This document shows, piece after piece, positions 32,887 to 51,630 of a DNA stretch of 64,000 nt. The first letter of the stretch is position 1. Each line of letters begins with the position of its first letter. The position numbers and the translations under genes were made by a program. The stretch spans positions 94,178,200 through 94,242,199 of the forward strand of contig NC_133896.1 in the NCBI RefSeq assembly GCF_964199755.1, read 5' to 3'. Source of the stretch: Larus michahellis (taxonomy: Eukaryota > Chordata > Aves > Charadriiformes > Laridae). The notes beneath the pieces are model-generated. The model ran no database searches and had not been told where the DNA came from. It saw only the letters and a list, made by a program, of their open reading frames with translations.

Positions 32887-35275
32887 GTATGTACTTAAAC
32901 ATTTTTTCAAATTACTAGGTCTAGCTGTGAAAAAAAGGAGAGAAATGGTAGAGGGGGAATATTTGAGTTCAAAACACATCCTTGAGGCAGCAGTCAGGCG
33001 AATATTGTAACAGAAGATGATAAGAGATGAGATGGGCACAGACCTGTAACTCACTTCATGTGTTAGTTACTACTTGTTGCTTGGGGAGGCCATGTGAGGC
33101 CTTCTAATTGATTTTTTTTATTTTTTCCCCTCCCTGGTTTGAAGCAGTTAGGACAGACTTGGGAACTGCCTACCCCAAGTAACTAATTTCTGATCCAAAG
33201 GCAGGCTGAGCAGTTCTCAACAAGGTTTAGGAAATAGATACTAGGGTTTCACTGACTTGAAAATGGGGAGTTTAAGACTGGACAGTAAGAGTTCTCCTTT
33301 TACAGGTGACAGATTTGTGACTGTCTGCCTACTAATTTGCTCAAGATAAGGGCTTGTTGTCTTTGCCTTAAGGAAAAAAAAAAATTATTTTTTTTTTTTT
33401 TTAAATCTGTGTAGTAGCTGATACGCGAGCTGTCCTGAGGGAAAAACACAGCTAAGAGTGAAGTACTTCAGTTTCAAGCTGTGGTAGAAGCCTGTTAAAA
33501 AGTCAGTGCAAAGGTAGATGAAGGAGACCTGAGTAGTTTTACCTCATTTTAAATACCAAGCGACTTCACTTCTGTGGATTTACCTCAAGACATACTCATT
33601 TGTGCTACTTACCATGAGGTTAAAAAAAAAAAAGTTTGGTTTTTGGGGGGTTGATTTTTTTTTTTTATTAATTGCAGACAGTCTTAGATATTGTTCTGGT
33701 CAGGCTGTGACTTGAGTGATACTTGCATCCACTGTGCCCTGTAATCAGCAATCTGAGCTCTGCAGAGGCAGCAGGCACGGAGCAGCCTCTGCTGCCCCTC
33801 CATGTGACCGTACGTTCACGGCACAGTGGTCAGCAGAGGTTCTCTGCCAGCAGTGTTAAGCTAAAGCCTTTCTTTTAGTCATTACAGCAAATGCAAAAAC
33901 CTTTTTGGTTTGTTTTGCAATAACCTGGTATTAGAAATAAATTCTGCTCTTTCGGTACCTGTCTCTTTGACTCCCTGAATCAGGATTCCCTGCCACTCAA
34001 GTTAGTACAGCATGTACGGCACCAAACCCGGGTGCTCCTGAGCCAGCTGGGCACCAAGGGGATAAAATTTCAGTCCCAGGAGAACTTAGCGTTTGTGTTT
34101 GATTCTTATTCAAGAGAGCATATATGTCTTTGGTTTAGAATTAAGGAATGCCTGTGCAAGTTCCTCATCTGCGATTAATTAGCATGTCATGCACTGGGTT
34201 TTTGGGGGGTTTTTTTTGCTCCTTGGTGCTGTGTGGCTTGGGTTCACCTGCACTAGTGCAAAAGCATTTTGGGTTAGCTCAATTTTTACTAAAAATGCTG
34301 GCATCAGAACTTAACACTTGCACCCACCCCGCTCCCTTTTCCCCAGCCTGTGTATCACCCGCAACATAGCGAGAGACAAGTGCTTGAGGAGGCCATCCAG
34401 GTCACATACATGAGTAGCTCATATTTTGCTTTTGACGTAATGAGAAAAGAGGATGGGGGTGTGATTAGTGGTGGGTAGAACCGTTGTTAGATGTTTAAAA
34501 CAAAGCTGCAGTGAAGAACTTCTTTTTGTAATCACTCAAGGTAAAAATCTGTTAGGGTAAATTATTTGGTTCTCTTGACGCAATTTTCAGCTGTCCTTAC
34601 CAAATGTGCAGGAATTATCCCTGTAAACTTATGGGAATGACTTGCCAGAATAAGGTCACGGAAGGAGTAACTTGCAAATCAGAGCTAGACGTTTCCTGCA
34701 CCCCACCCGTGCTTTCCTTGTTGTTCTCCAAAGTTGAACAGCAGCCTCCATAGCAACAATCTGACCTGCCTGCCTGCAAAAGTCCATGTTAGTAAGACTT
34801 CATTCAATAGCCATTAAAAAAAAAAAAGAAAAAAAAAAAAAGAACGAACCCAACCTAAAACCGTAGTGGGGCCTTATTCAATTTTTACATTCAGTGAATC
34901 CTGCTCATTTGAACCCTCTTCCCCACCTTCACCCCATATGCATGGCTGGTAGCACCTGTGTGTGTTTGTCATGATTTTTGAATGAGTTTCCCCTTCATTC
35001 TTGAAGTTGTTTTTCTGAGTGCGCTCTCATGAAGTCTCTTGCTGGCATTGCACCCTCACTCTAGTGCAAGACGTTGCAATTAACCCTTTCTCAACCCCAG
35101 GAACTGGATTTTCCCATGCTTACTGGAGGACTTTGATTAGCACAAACCACAAGTTTGTTCCAGCTTGTTGGGCAACGAGAGGTTTAATTGCTCTGACTTG
35201 CTTCTGGTCAGCAAAGAAAAGAAACATACCCAGACAACCTGTTTCTCCTTGCTTGTTTTGTTTGCTTTTTTTTAG
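32887..35275 (+). other. GSK3B: GSK3B intron between exon 8b and exon 9 (2.4 kb)
   Basis: Intronic DNA from GTATGT to the exon 9 acceptor (TTTGCTTTTTTTTAG). It holds A- and T-rich tracts near 33,370-33,402, 33,620-33,667 and 34,816-34,841. Nothing else is recognisable. Confidence 0.85.
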
Positions 35276-41511
<6,236 letters not shown>

Positions 41512-41610
41512 AACTGTCAAGTAACCCATCTCTGGCTTCGATCCTCATCCCTGCTCATGCCCGGAACCAAGCAGCTGCTTCAACCCCTACAAACGCTACA
41601 GCGGCCTCAG
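41512..41610 (+). CDS. GSK3B: GSK3B exon 10: C-terminal tail
   Basis: This 99-nt exon lies between CTCCAG and GTGAGA. It completes Glu366, encodes Leu367-Ser398 and leaves one base of Asp399. The text is [19 protein letters not shown] followed by [13 protein letters not shown]. Ser389 and Thr390, inhibitory phosphorylation sites targeted by p38 MAPK in mammals, are retained in AAASTPT. Compared with the human tail as I remember it, there are changes in this disordered region (PPLAT to PSLAS, IPPHARI to IPAHARN), while the kinase core is unchanged. The composition is Ala/Ser/Thr-rich and the segment is probably unstructured. Confidence 0.97.
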
Positions 41611-44600
41611 GTGAGAACATGCGCCTGCCTGCCTCCCTCCCCACCGTCGCTCCCCCTGCCCAGGCACCTTCCCTCCGCTGGGGTCCGTGTGCCACCTTGG
41701 CCCTCAGGGTGAACGGGGAGGAAGGGTTGCTTGGTCATTACCTGAAACTTGCTGGTTTCAGGTCATTTGGGTGGTCATCTGGGTGCTAGCTGCGGTCACC
41801 AATCCAAATCCTCACCCAGGGCACTTAGACTCCACATTTGAATGTTTACGTTGTTGATCCCTCTTGCTCAGACTTCCTCTATTAAAAAAGTCATTGCCTC
41901 CTCTGGTTTTTAGCAGGCCTTTTTTTGCAGAGATTGCTTTGCACCTAATTTCTGAGCTCTCAGAAAGTCTGAAATTAAAGCTGACTTGGGAGCATGAGTT
42001 TGTGATGCCTAGGAAGAGAAGAAACAGCTAGCTTCAGTACGCATGGCCTCCGTGGAACGTGGCTGGAGAGGATTTTTCCCCAAAGGCAATAGCACTTAAA
42101 AGTCTGGTTGGGGAGTTCAGACAGTGTGCTCACTGCCTCATCTAAGTAGTTGCAGTTGCTTCGTACTGAGTTCACTTGTTGTCATCTTCAGGCACGAGGC
42201 AGATGCTTTTGGGTTTTGGCCAGCACTGAGTGCATTTCTTTTTTTGCCTCTCTCGCGCTCTCTCAAGCTTCTGTCAGAAACCTTTTAAAAGCTTGCTGTT
42301 GGCCCGTAGCCACTCCATATTGTATTCCGTTTCCAGTGAAAGCTTAAAAGCTGGGTAATATCAGTTGGGCGACTCCCAGAGAAAATCCTAGGCGTGGCAG
42401 AGGTGATTCAGTACGTGGCACTCCTCCTCTGAGTCAGCCCTGAGTCAGCACAGCGGCCAGCTGTGTCGGGGCTTGGGCAACCAAAGGCAGGCTGCAAAAT
42501 GGGTGTGCTTCCATACATGTCCTGCATGCACGTCAGTCCCATTTGACAAAGGGCTGTGACCCCCTTTTGAGGTGCAGGGCACTTGCTCAGTGTAATATAG
42601 CTGATAAGGAGAAGCCCTAATTAAAAAAGTATTCTTGAAACATGCAGGAAAGCGTTTGCAGGTCGATGTGCCTGACAGTTACCTGATATCAAATGCTCTT
42701 GGTCCAGCCAGTGCTGTATAGAAAACATTTTCATACTGCAGGACAGACAGATGTACCCAGGTTTGAAAGATGAGGCTTCTCTTGGAAAATGTAGTAGCAG
42801 TAGATAAAAGCTACAGCCTGTACAATTGAAGTGCTCTGAACTTAGGAGAAAACAAAATTGCTGTTTTCAAATTTAGTGTGTTTGTTTCATACACTTGGCA
42901 GTATGTTTTGCAAATAGTCATGTTCTCTGATTCCCTCTTATGTGCATCTGTTGCTCAACAATGAGTGAGGGAAAAAAAGCAGATAAAGTAGTAAAAGCAA
43001 TTGAAAAACTATAAAATACAAACATGGAAAATTATTTTAAGCCCTTCTGAAAAATAGTTTCACTTAATGGCCCTTTCATGCCTTTTAAGGAGTTCTCTTT
43101 GCCAAGATACAAGTCTTGAGGAATTAATGGGATTAAGAAATCTGTTTTCACCTAGCACTTTACAAGAGTTCATGCTGGGGGGGAAAGGAGGGGGAATGCA
43201 TTACGCTGAGTCCTAAATGTGAAGTATACTAAAAGAAAAAACAAAACCAACCCACCTTACTGATGTCAACATTTTTAAACCTCCTGTTTGCAAGCACTGC
43301 ACTGCGTTGGGATAGGACCTTGTATTCATAGCTCAAAAACGAAAAAATCATCCTTGTAGCTTGAAAAGAAACTGTGAAATTAAGTTCAGTATTGGGCAAC
43401 ACGCAGCTTTGGGTTTCTGCAGCACAGCTGGCTTGTAGTTTCTTACTTAAATGGGGTTCTCACAGCAGGCAGGGGGAATGTCATCGGAGCTGTGATTTTT
43501 AGGATTAGGTCCTGTATGAGGTTATGTTAATCTGCTGTGCTTTGCATGCTGACGCTACGGTTAGCAAGAGATTTTCGTAGAAGAGGTCCCTTCTTTCCCT
43601 GTGCCCCCTGCACATCCCAGATAAGTGAATTTCTAGTTCTTCAGTAACTGCTAAAGCTGCATGGGAGCAACTCTCCCACCTAACCCAGGGCACCCGATAG
43701 GCAGGGGGCTTTTCTGCAAAATGTTTGCTTATGTGACTAAGCTGTACAAGTCCGGAAATTACTTTTTTGACTCATGATGATGCTACAAAACGTGGGTCTC
43801 AAGGCAATTCACAGGGCAAAGCAAGATATATGTAACTGTAATCCATATTATTGGTGTGTAACTCCTGTCTCCCTCTAGCAAGCAGAACTGATACTGAGGT
43901 TCAAGTGTCCGCTGTTGTGTCCGGCGTAGTTGCCTGCTCTGTAAGCTTGAGGCACGGGTGCACATACATGGAAATGCGGTGAACTAACTCATCACTGCGG
44001 ATAATCCAGCTGGGCTGCTCTTACCTGCTTGCAGACAGTTACTCCATTTTCATAGCTGTCATGTTGGTATGCAGCCATGTCAGAATCTCAGCTTTTTGAC
44101 AAGGTGTAAAACAGGGCTTTCTGTCATGCACCAAGGCAGGGTCATAGTTAGAGAATAACTAGAAAAATGGGATTTTTTTTTTTTTTGTCCGAAGTCTAGC
44201 AAAGTGGTGTTTGACAGGAGGCTTGGCAGTGGTATGGTGTTGAGAGTTGGAAAGATTGGCTTTTCAACATACCACGTTAACAATGCAGGTTTCATCAAGC
44301 CAGGAATACTAGCCCTCACACTAACCAATGAGACAAATGTGCATTTTTTAAAAGTTATCCAAAATGAGTGATTCTTGTTCCTGATAGATTCACAGCAGTG
44401 ATTTTAACAGCTCAATGCAACAGTAATCCTGGAATCGTGATCTTAAATGCAGGGGAATTATTGTAGGTAGTTTTTGAGTGTTAAAAAAATGTGTTTGTAA
44501 ATTTCCTCTTTTCTTGAGGCATCAAGCTGGACTCACTGTACCAGGGGAACCTGGCTTTGAAATGGCAGTGTGAAGCCTTGCTGCACCAGCATTAGTAAAT

Positions 44601-47600
44601 TCACCTAAACATTTATGAGAAATTCTCTGTGACATTAGTGGCATGTCTAAAGCAAAGTGGAGGAAAAGGAAGATGGGAGTTACTGGCCCCTGCTTGAAAT
44701 GGTGTGCGAGCTTTCTGTGAATTATGCTGGCCGTTGATTAAAAATGCCAGTGCAGCTTTATTCACGTGGATGCTGACTTGATCTAGCTGGAGGAGGAGGA
44801 GCATGCGCACCCAGCTGAAAGCATATCTGCTTGTGTGACTACATGTATTTCTTCCTGGATCAGCCAGCAGCAGTAGTTACCTCTCTGTTAGTCAGCATTA
44901 AGATGGGAAGAGCATAATTGCCATCTGCAGGGGAGCTGTGCCAGCAGGGATGCTGGGGTCATCGTCTTCGGCATCCTGCTGTGTTGATCCCGTGTAATCC
45001 CAAATGCGATGGTGTGCGTGAACTTTCAGCAACGAAACAGATTAGAGCTGGTGTTACCTGCCAATGTGTGGCATTTGAAAAAGCCCACGGTGCTCCATAA
45101 AATAAGATTTAGTGCATGTACAGTATTCCCATTGAAGGAATTCTGGAAAACTTGAATTTCTTAACCAGGAGAAGAGGGGCAAGCAATTTGCTCAGGCTTC
45201 TGCAAGCTCAGCATAGGGACGAGTCCATGACAGTTAGAGGAGTAAAACTGGCATGTTTCAGGCTCACCAGTTTTGCTCTGAGCCCTGGATTTCTACATCC
45301 GTAGGCAGGCACAATAGGAAAACCAGGCTTCTCTCCTCCTTCCACTTGTCTCCTCCGCTGTTCCTGTGAGGACTTCCAGGCTGGTGGTAGTTTAGTTTCT
45401 GTATCTTTGCAGATGAGCAGCACAGCCTCTCAGCATTACAAATCCAACCAACTAATGCTGTCATTAGTGCTAACAGGCTTCTCAGACTGAGTTGGCATCT
45501 CTGTCTTTCTCTGAACTGTAGCCCTGTCTTTCCTTTCCGGGAGGTTTCTAAGGGGTGTCGCGTACCCTCCAAGAAAGCCGAGGCATTCCTCAGAGGGAAA
45601 AGCTGAATTGGAGGAGGTGCTCTACATTGTTGAGAGATATTTTTGCCCTCTTTTTGGAAGAAGTTTCAGAAGCGGCTGACACTTAAGCCCTGATGTGGTT
45701 TCTTTGCCCACACAGGCAGAGGTGTCAGGTGGGTAGTTGAAGACAAAGAGGCCACCCTGACCTCAGGCCGCTGTCTGTGATGTGGTCATCTGTCCCAAAC
45801 CAGAAAGCTGCACATCAGCTCCTGGCTTAGTTTCCCAGCAGGGCTTCCACAGCGGCACAGGCCACTGCTTTGCAAAGCAGATGTTTTGACTACATTGCTG
45901 AAGACTTAAGACTTTCTTCTCTTATGCCCAAGTACTGATTTCTCATGGTGAGGAGGAGTAATGATGTAAGTGAATGCCCAGATCCCCTCATGCTCGAGTT
46001 GTGCTCCTTTTCTGGCGCTTCAGCAAAGAGATGCTGGAACCAAGCCCCTTATTGTTCCCCAAATTTCTTGTCCATGCAAAGTCAAAGAACAAGGTGCAAT
46101 GTCAAAATACAGCATTTTCTTGCAGGTTTGAAGCCAGTACAGCCTTAAGCAGGCTCTGCGCTCTCTCCCAGCCTGGGTACACTTCCGTAGATTGTTCTGA
46201 AAAGCCCCATGTAAAAGGTCTTGGGCTGCATCACCTGGTTTATTTTCTGACATGTGCCGCATATATTTCTTAGGAACTCACCCATTAGAGTGATGATAGA
46301 AAAGGAGCATATGTTACATATGTTACATGAAATAGCTCCATCCCCTCTTCTTTTTTCTTTATCTCTGCTCAGTAGCAATGTAATGATAACAGTTTCAGCC
46401 TCTGCTGTCTTCAGGAAAAGGAGATCAAAAGGCACATTTCATTTCAGCAAATGAAATACAAGGTCTTTCTGTACACCTACAGAGGAATCCTCTGCCAACA
46501 GTACAGACTCCAGCTGGACTGCTTGCATCAGGGACGGCAGATGTTGCATTAGCTGGAGTTATCCGTACCTGAAAATTAATCTAAAACAGGCACAGTGAGA
46601 GTCACTTTTGATTTCTGTCGCCATTGCTGGTCTGCATGCATGTGGCATTTGGGTAATTCTCCACGTAGGAGGGCGTTTCTTGCATGCCAGGCTTGCTTTC
46701 CAAATAACATCGGTACTGTCATCATGCTGCCGTGGTGCTTTTACTGCATGAGCTTTTTTTTTATCATGGTGGCCCTTCCTTCGTGAGGAAGGGGTTGCGA
46801 TTAATTTGGGGTGAGAGGAAAGGGAATGGGAGGCTCCCCGAGCAGTAGTCTGGCATCCTCTGCCCACAGGAGGATTTCCCTTCCTTCCCACATGCTCCTC
46901 GCAGCATTTCCTTTTCAAATAAGCATCATGCTCTCTTCCCACTTGTCTCTTGTATTCCTGGATGCTGCTGTTGTTTGATTTCCTATTTTTGTTGCTGCTG
47001 TCTGTGTAGGTTACTTAATTTGTCGCTCAGCGAGTGCTGCCCATCTCTAGGCTCTCATTCATTTCGTTGCCTTTGCTCATGGCTGCGCTTCTAACTGGGG
47101 TCAGGTCCATGTGGAGGAGAAGGGTTTCGTTAACAGGTGACTGTAGAGCATTGCCTGGCTGCGTTTCCTCACGAGCTCTCCTGTGCTGGAGAAGTGTTCC
47201 TGCACCCCCACTGCCCACCAGTTGTATTTTGTCACGTCTATTATTTATGCTAGTCATACTGTCCTTCAGTCAGAGGTCAGCAAATCTGTTCTTTCTTTTT
47301 ATAAACCCTTTTCCCCATGTCTTTCGAATGCACTCTTTGCCCAGTCTGCCCTCTTCTGTATTGAGGTAATAACTGGGTTTTTTTCCCTGTTACAATATTG
47401 ATAGCTTTGCAGTTAACCTTACTTAAGTGGGAGAAATGCACAACGGTCTTTTGTAGAAAATGTCACTTAATATCTTTTTCCCATCCTGTATTTATTGTGT
47501 TGAGTATTTTATGCGTTTAACCATTCATCCACTTTCCTTTTCATGACCGTCCTAATTAGATTCTTCATAGGATGGTTCCAGATGAAGTCGCTGCTTTTTT

Positions 47601-48455
47601 TCCCCTACCAACTCCTCTAATACTAAGAACAATTTTTTTTAGAGAAAACACCTGATGCATGTGGCCTACGAGATCACAGTTACAGTGTATTTCCTTTTGG
47701 TATTTCTTTACAAACTTTGTGTTTTCTTGGAATGTACTTTGACACGTGCCCACGATGCTGTGAGTGGTGTCCCTCCCAGAGAAGAGAAGGTGTTGGAGGC
47801 CATTTCCTGCAGAGACCCCATCCCCTGACAATGTCGTATGCTTGTGTAAACCTCGGTACTGGCTTCAGGCCTTGATGTTAATCTGCTTCAGCAGTTCAGG
47901 GGGCGGCAGATCCAACTTTGGTTGAGCAACACAGAATAAAGCAGCAGACTTGAAAGACGTTTTCTGAGGCAACAAGTGCATGAATTACACACGAACACAC
48001 AAGCTGTTTCTGCCAGGGAAGCAGGCTCCTCGCATTCGTTGTCTGCGCTCATTCACACAATTAACAGACGCCTTTGTTACAAGCAGGCCAAACAATACAG
48101 GAACTTCAGCACCAACGTGGAACCTTGTGGTGGCCACGGGTACTTGATGCGTTAGCTTTGGCCATGCTGGTCTGCCTCCTCTTGCGATTAGAGCTACTGG
48201 GATGTAACGTGGGCAGCTTATCGCTGCCTTTGTCCTGCTGACAGGCCCATCTCCCCACCCTCTCCCCAGACCAAACCGTTCCGTCCACACCCCCTGAAGT
48301 CAGGAGAGCTTCCCGGCCGAACGGCACCTCGGTGGGAGTTGTGGGTTTCCCTGTGTGGGGAATGTCGTAGCTATTGTTCCAAATGTTGTCTGTATTTTGG
48401 AGGTAATACTGGTTGTTTTTTTTTCTCTTCCCTTCCTCTCGCCTCTCATTTGCAG
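41611..48455 (+). other. GSK3B: GSK3B intron 10 (6.8 kb)
   Basis: Intronic DNA from GTGAGA to a pyrimidine-rich acceptor (CTTCCTCTCGCCTCTC then ATTTGCAG). It is slightly richer in GC than earlier introns, with many short chance open frames on both strands, none with family features. No CR1, LTR or RNA gene is recognised. Confidence 0.85.
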
Positions 48456-48523
48456 ATGTTAACGCAGGAGAACGAGTTCAGACCAATAGTGTAGCTACAG
48501 CATCAGCCTCCAACTCCACCTGA
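48456..48523 (+). CDS. GSK3B: GSK3B exon 11: last coding segment and stop
   Basis: Sixty-eight coding nucleotides follow the TTTGCAG acceptor: the rest of Asp399, then VNAGERVQTNSVATASASNST and TGA at 48,521-48,523. The total length works out at 420 residues without exon 8b and 433 with it, if the upstream exons are standard. The human tail as I recall it reads [21 protein letters not shown], so this end has diverged while keeping length and the final SASNST. The tail is Ser/Thr/Asn-rich and disordered. Confidence 0.97.
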
Positions 48524-49198
48524 ACCGGTACCAAGCAGCCAGCTGCACAGGAAAAATCACCAGTAATTTGAGTCTTGCTCAGCAACACTGGTCACATTTG
48601 GAAAGAAAATTAAAAAGAGGAAAAAAAAAAAAAAAACCAACCAACAAACCAACCAACCTGTTCATTTTAGTGTTCAATTTTTTATTATTATTGTTGTTCT
48701 TATTTAACCTTGTAAAATATCTATAAATACAAACCAGTTTCATTGTATTCTCACTCTGCAGGGTGTCCGGGGCAGGGGACTAGGTGGGGGGAGGAGGGAA
48801 AGCGGAGCAATACAACACACCAATGTCTCTCCCCTCGACAATCTCTTCATGTTGGAAGTTTGCTGTTGTGTACTTCAGAACCAGGACTCTTGCCTCATGC
48901 CCCCTCCCACAACAGAAAGAAGGAAAAAAAAAAAAAAAACCCGAAACAAAACAAAATAACCCCCAAACCTCATTCTCTGCTGAAGTTCTTTTTTTTAACC
49001 TCTTTTTTTATTTTCTTTTTAAGTGAAGTTTCGGACTTTTGATGTAGTGCACAGCTTGAATTTGGTCGGGAGCTTAGCAGGGGTCATTCAACAGAGCTCA
49101 GCGTTTCTTGTCAGCGAATCCATATCCCGGGTTGTCTGAAGAACTGCCCCGGCTCGGTGTGGGGAGCGGGCGACGTGGTAGGAAAAATAGGTTGCCGT

Positions 49199-49225
49199 GG
49201 GGTTGGGGTTGGGGGGGGGGGAGGG
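49199..49225 (+). repeat. G-quadruplex-forming G-run in the 3' UTR
   Basis: The + strand reads G4-TT-G4-TT-G11-A-G3, four or more G-runs with two-base loops, a canonical intramolecular quadruplex pattern. Because it is on the sense strand it would be present in the GSK3B mRNA. A weaker G-rich run lies at 51,325-51,343. Confidence 0.7.
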
Positions 49226-49560
49226 TTTGCCGTGTGTCTAAGGCTTGAACCGCTAGTGGAAGCCTTTCGTTGTAAAAATCAGTGCTAGCGATGAAGAAAC
49301 CTGCAGCTTCGTTACGGGAAAAGTCTTACCCATGTGGGTTATATATAATATAATACACACACATGCACCAACGCAAGCCGTTAGCTTTACCGCAGCGGCT
49401 CCTTTGCCCGGCCGGAGCTGCTGCCCCCCCGGCGCAGGGCAGAAGGGCCGGCGGGGGCGGGTGGTCAGCTCCATCTTCAGCAGAGAAGAGCGGACGAACA
49501 AAATCCTCGGAAGAGGCGGGGGCCCGGCCGGGGACGTTAAGGGACTTTTTGGAAAGTGGC

Positions 49561-49569
49561 CACTGTGAA
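49561..49569 (+). promoter_or_regulatory. Composite miR-128/miR-27 seed match
   Basis: CACTGTGAA in the 3' UTR contains the 8-mer target of miR-128 (CACTGTGA) overlapping that of miR-27 (ACTGTGAA). It is a seed match only; conservation is not known. Confidence 0.35.
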
Positions 49570-50000
49570 AGCTTTTTTGGGGTTTTTTGGTTTGTTTTTT
49601 TTTTTTTTTTTTTTTGCCCCCACCCCCAGGCTCTCGATTTGAACAGGCTTCCCTTTCCCAAGGTGCGTATAGGAAAAGGACACCAGGGTTGATAATGTGA
49701 ACTGTAACAGTCTACTGGTTTCTTTTGTAATTTTTTTTTTTTTTTTAACTGCAGTTTTAACTTGCAGGATGCCACATTCTCTGATAGTTCTGATTTTAAA
49801 TCCACAGCTAGAATCTGTATTTAATTTCATCTTTTTTAACCTCTTGCTTTTTTTTTTGATCTCTATTTATTGATGCGTGTTGCCACGTCGCCATTATGTT
49901 TTTACATTGGTAGAATATTAATAAAATACACATCCGAGTGCTCTCGACAGTAATTTGTACCTGCTGACTTGTAGGAAAGCTGGCTATATATGAGTGTGTG

Positions 50001-50008
50001 TGTATATA
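50001..50008 (+). promoter_or_regulatory. Pumilio-type octamer
   Basis: TGTATATA fits the Pumilio consensus UGUANAUA in the 3' UTR. It lies in a TA-rich run, so it may be fortuitous. Confidence 0.35.
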
Positions 50009-51274
50009 TATTATATAAATATATACATGTATACATAGATACAATACTGCTTTTTTTTATTTTGTCTACGATCTCGAAACAGTCTGACTGAAGCGTGAGG
50101 TGAATGCTTGTTCAAGTCCATCTGTTCAGGGTCCGGGTTTCCTCCCTGCGACGGCGCGTGGTGCGAGCACATCCACGTCTCTCTTCCTGAAGTCAAAGCA
50201 ATATTCCTCGGGAAAGGGTCAGGTGAGCGGCCGGACGCAGCCGCGGCGGAGAAACGAGACTTTTTTTTGGAGACCTGATCTTGTCGTAGGCTTGCGGTTG
50301 GTGTCCGCTGGGGCCTTATCCTCCTTCAGAGAAACTGTAGTCGCTCTTTGGTGCTTATCGAGCTGTTTTTCGACCTGCGGATCTCTTAAGGCAAGCGGTT
50401 GCTTTTCGGGAACGCGGGGACCCTCGCGTGACCCGGGGTAGCCGGCAGTAGTGGCTTCGGCAAGCTCGGCCGCTGCAGGGGCGGCAGGGGTTTTGCTCAT
50501 GAGCTCGGCGCGTTTACTCTTGTACCTTTTATGTTGTTGACGTGGGATTTTTTTATTTTTTTTTTAATTTTTTTTGGAAACTGTCTCTTAGCAGCCCCAG
50601 AGGTGATAGAAGCCCTGCCCTCTCCCTCCTGCCTGACACACGGGACGGGTTTCGGGGAGGCAGGAGCTGTTTCAAGAGGTGAGTGACCACCTACCGTGAA
50701 ACCGATAAACCCTCGTGTTGTACCCCTCAGCGGTTTGCTGTCAGGCACACACTTAAAACAAGCAAAAAAAAAAAAAAAAAACCCAACCCACGGCTTTAAA
50801 GCTTTTAGCTGTCATTAAATTCTGGCTGGCTGCAAAGGAAAGCACACCCACGTTTAGAAACGGAAGGCTTTCCGAATCCTTACGCGCAACTTAATAGGAA
50901 GGGCTGAAGAGCACGGTAAAGCGAGAGCTCGCCCAGTGGGTGTCCCGCCAGGTAAGTGGAGGGGCTTGGTTTGACCCAGCGACCCAAATAGTCACAGGAG
51001 ACTCAAAATTAAGCAGGGCAGCGGCAGGGTATGGATCTGCTGTAGAGGCCAGACTGCTGAAGCGTTGGCCGCAGACGCTGTTATTCGGAGGCAGTAAATT
51101 ACTGAGTCTTTTAAAAAAAAAAAAAAAAAAAAAAGAGTAATAAAAATAATGAAGAAAAATTGCTGCTTGTGCCAGAAATGTGGCTTTTCTTCTTTTTTGT
51201 TTTATCTTTTCACTTAGGACTGGCGGAGGGGGAGTTAAGAGCTTTTCTCTCTGGTTTTGTGACTGTGCCGGCGT

Positions 51275-51320
51275 CTGTGTGTGTCTCGTGTGTGTGTGTG
51301 TGTGGTGTGTGTGTGTGTGT
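51275..51320. repeat. (TG)n microsatellite in the 3' UTR
   Basis: Alternating TG interrupted twice (TGTCTCG and TGTGGTGTG), followed by a G-rich run and, from about 51,361, a T-rich tract. UG repeats in RNA can bind TDP-43 and CELF-type proteins; binding here is only inferred. Confidence 0.8.
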
Positions 51321-51473
51321 TAGGCTGGGGGGAGGGTCGGGGGCACCCCTCTGGTTTGATTTCTTTCTTTTTTTTTCTTTTTTTCTTTTTTTTTTTTTTT
51401 TTTTTCCAAGGATCATGCCAGGATCACACGCTCTTTTATACAAGTTAGATCCAGGTCTTTGAATAACCTTTTT

Positions 51474-51481
51474 TGTAAATA
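51474..51481 (+). promoter_or_regulatory. Pumilio response element
   Basis: TGTAAATA, an exact UGUANAUA octamer in the GSK3B 3' UTR. A second exact copy lies 149 bases downstream. Confidence 0.45.
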
Positions 51482-51622
51482 AGAAAAAGAAAAAAAAAAA
51501 AAAACCACAAAAAAAACCAACAACAACAAAAAAAAAAAACCACAACAAAGCTCCTCACCAAATTCAAGCTTGTACATTATTATTTTTGGTTGTTTTTGAA
51601 TTTTGAGTTTTATTGTTTTGTA

Positions 51623-51630
51623 TGTAAATA
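51623..51630 (+). promoter_or_regulatory. Pumilio response element
   Basis: TGTAAATA, the second exact octamer of the pair in the central 3' UTR, within a T-rich stretch that should be poorly structured and accessible. Confidence 0.45.

Noticed and set aside
49705..49715. TAACAGTCTAC, identical to the start of miR-132
   Set aside because: Only 11 bases match, no hairpin partner is visible nearby, and it has the sense of the miRNA itself and not of a target; coincidence.
49326..49805. A 159-codon - strand open frame in the 3' UTR region
   Set aside because: It is translated largely from A- and T-tracts (lysine runs) and a GC patch antisense to the GSK3B UTR, with no protein-like features.
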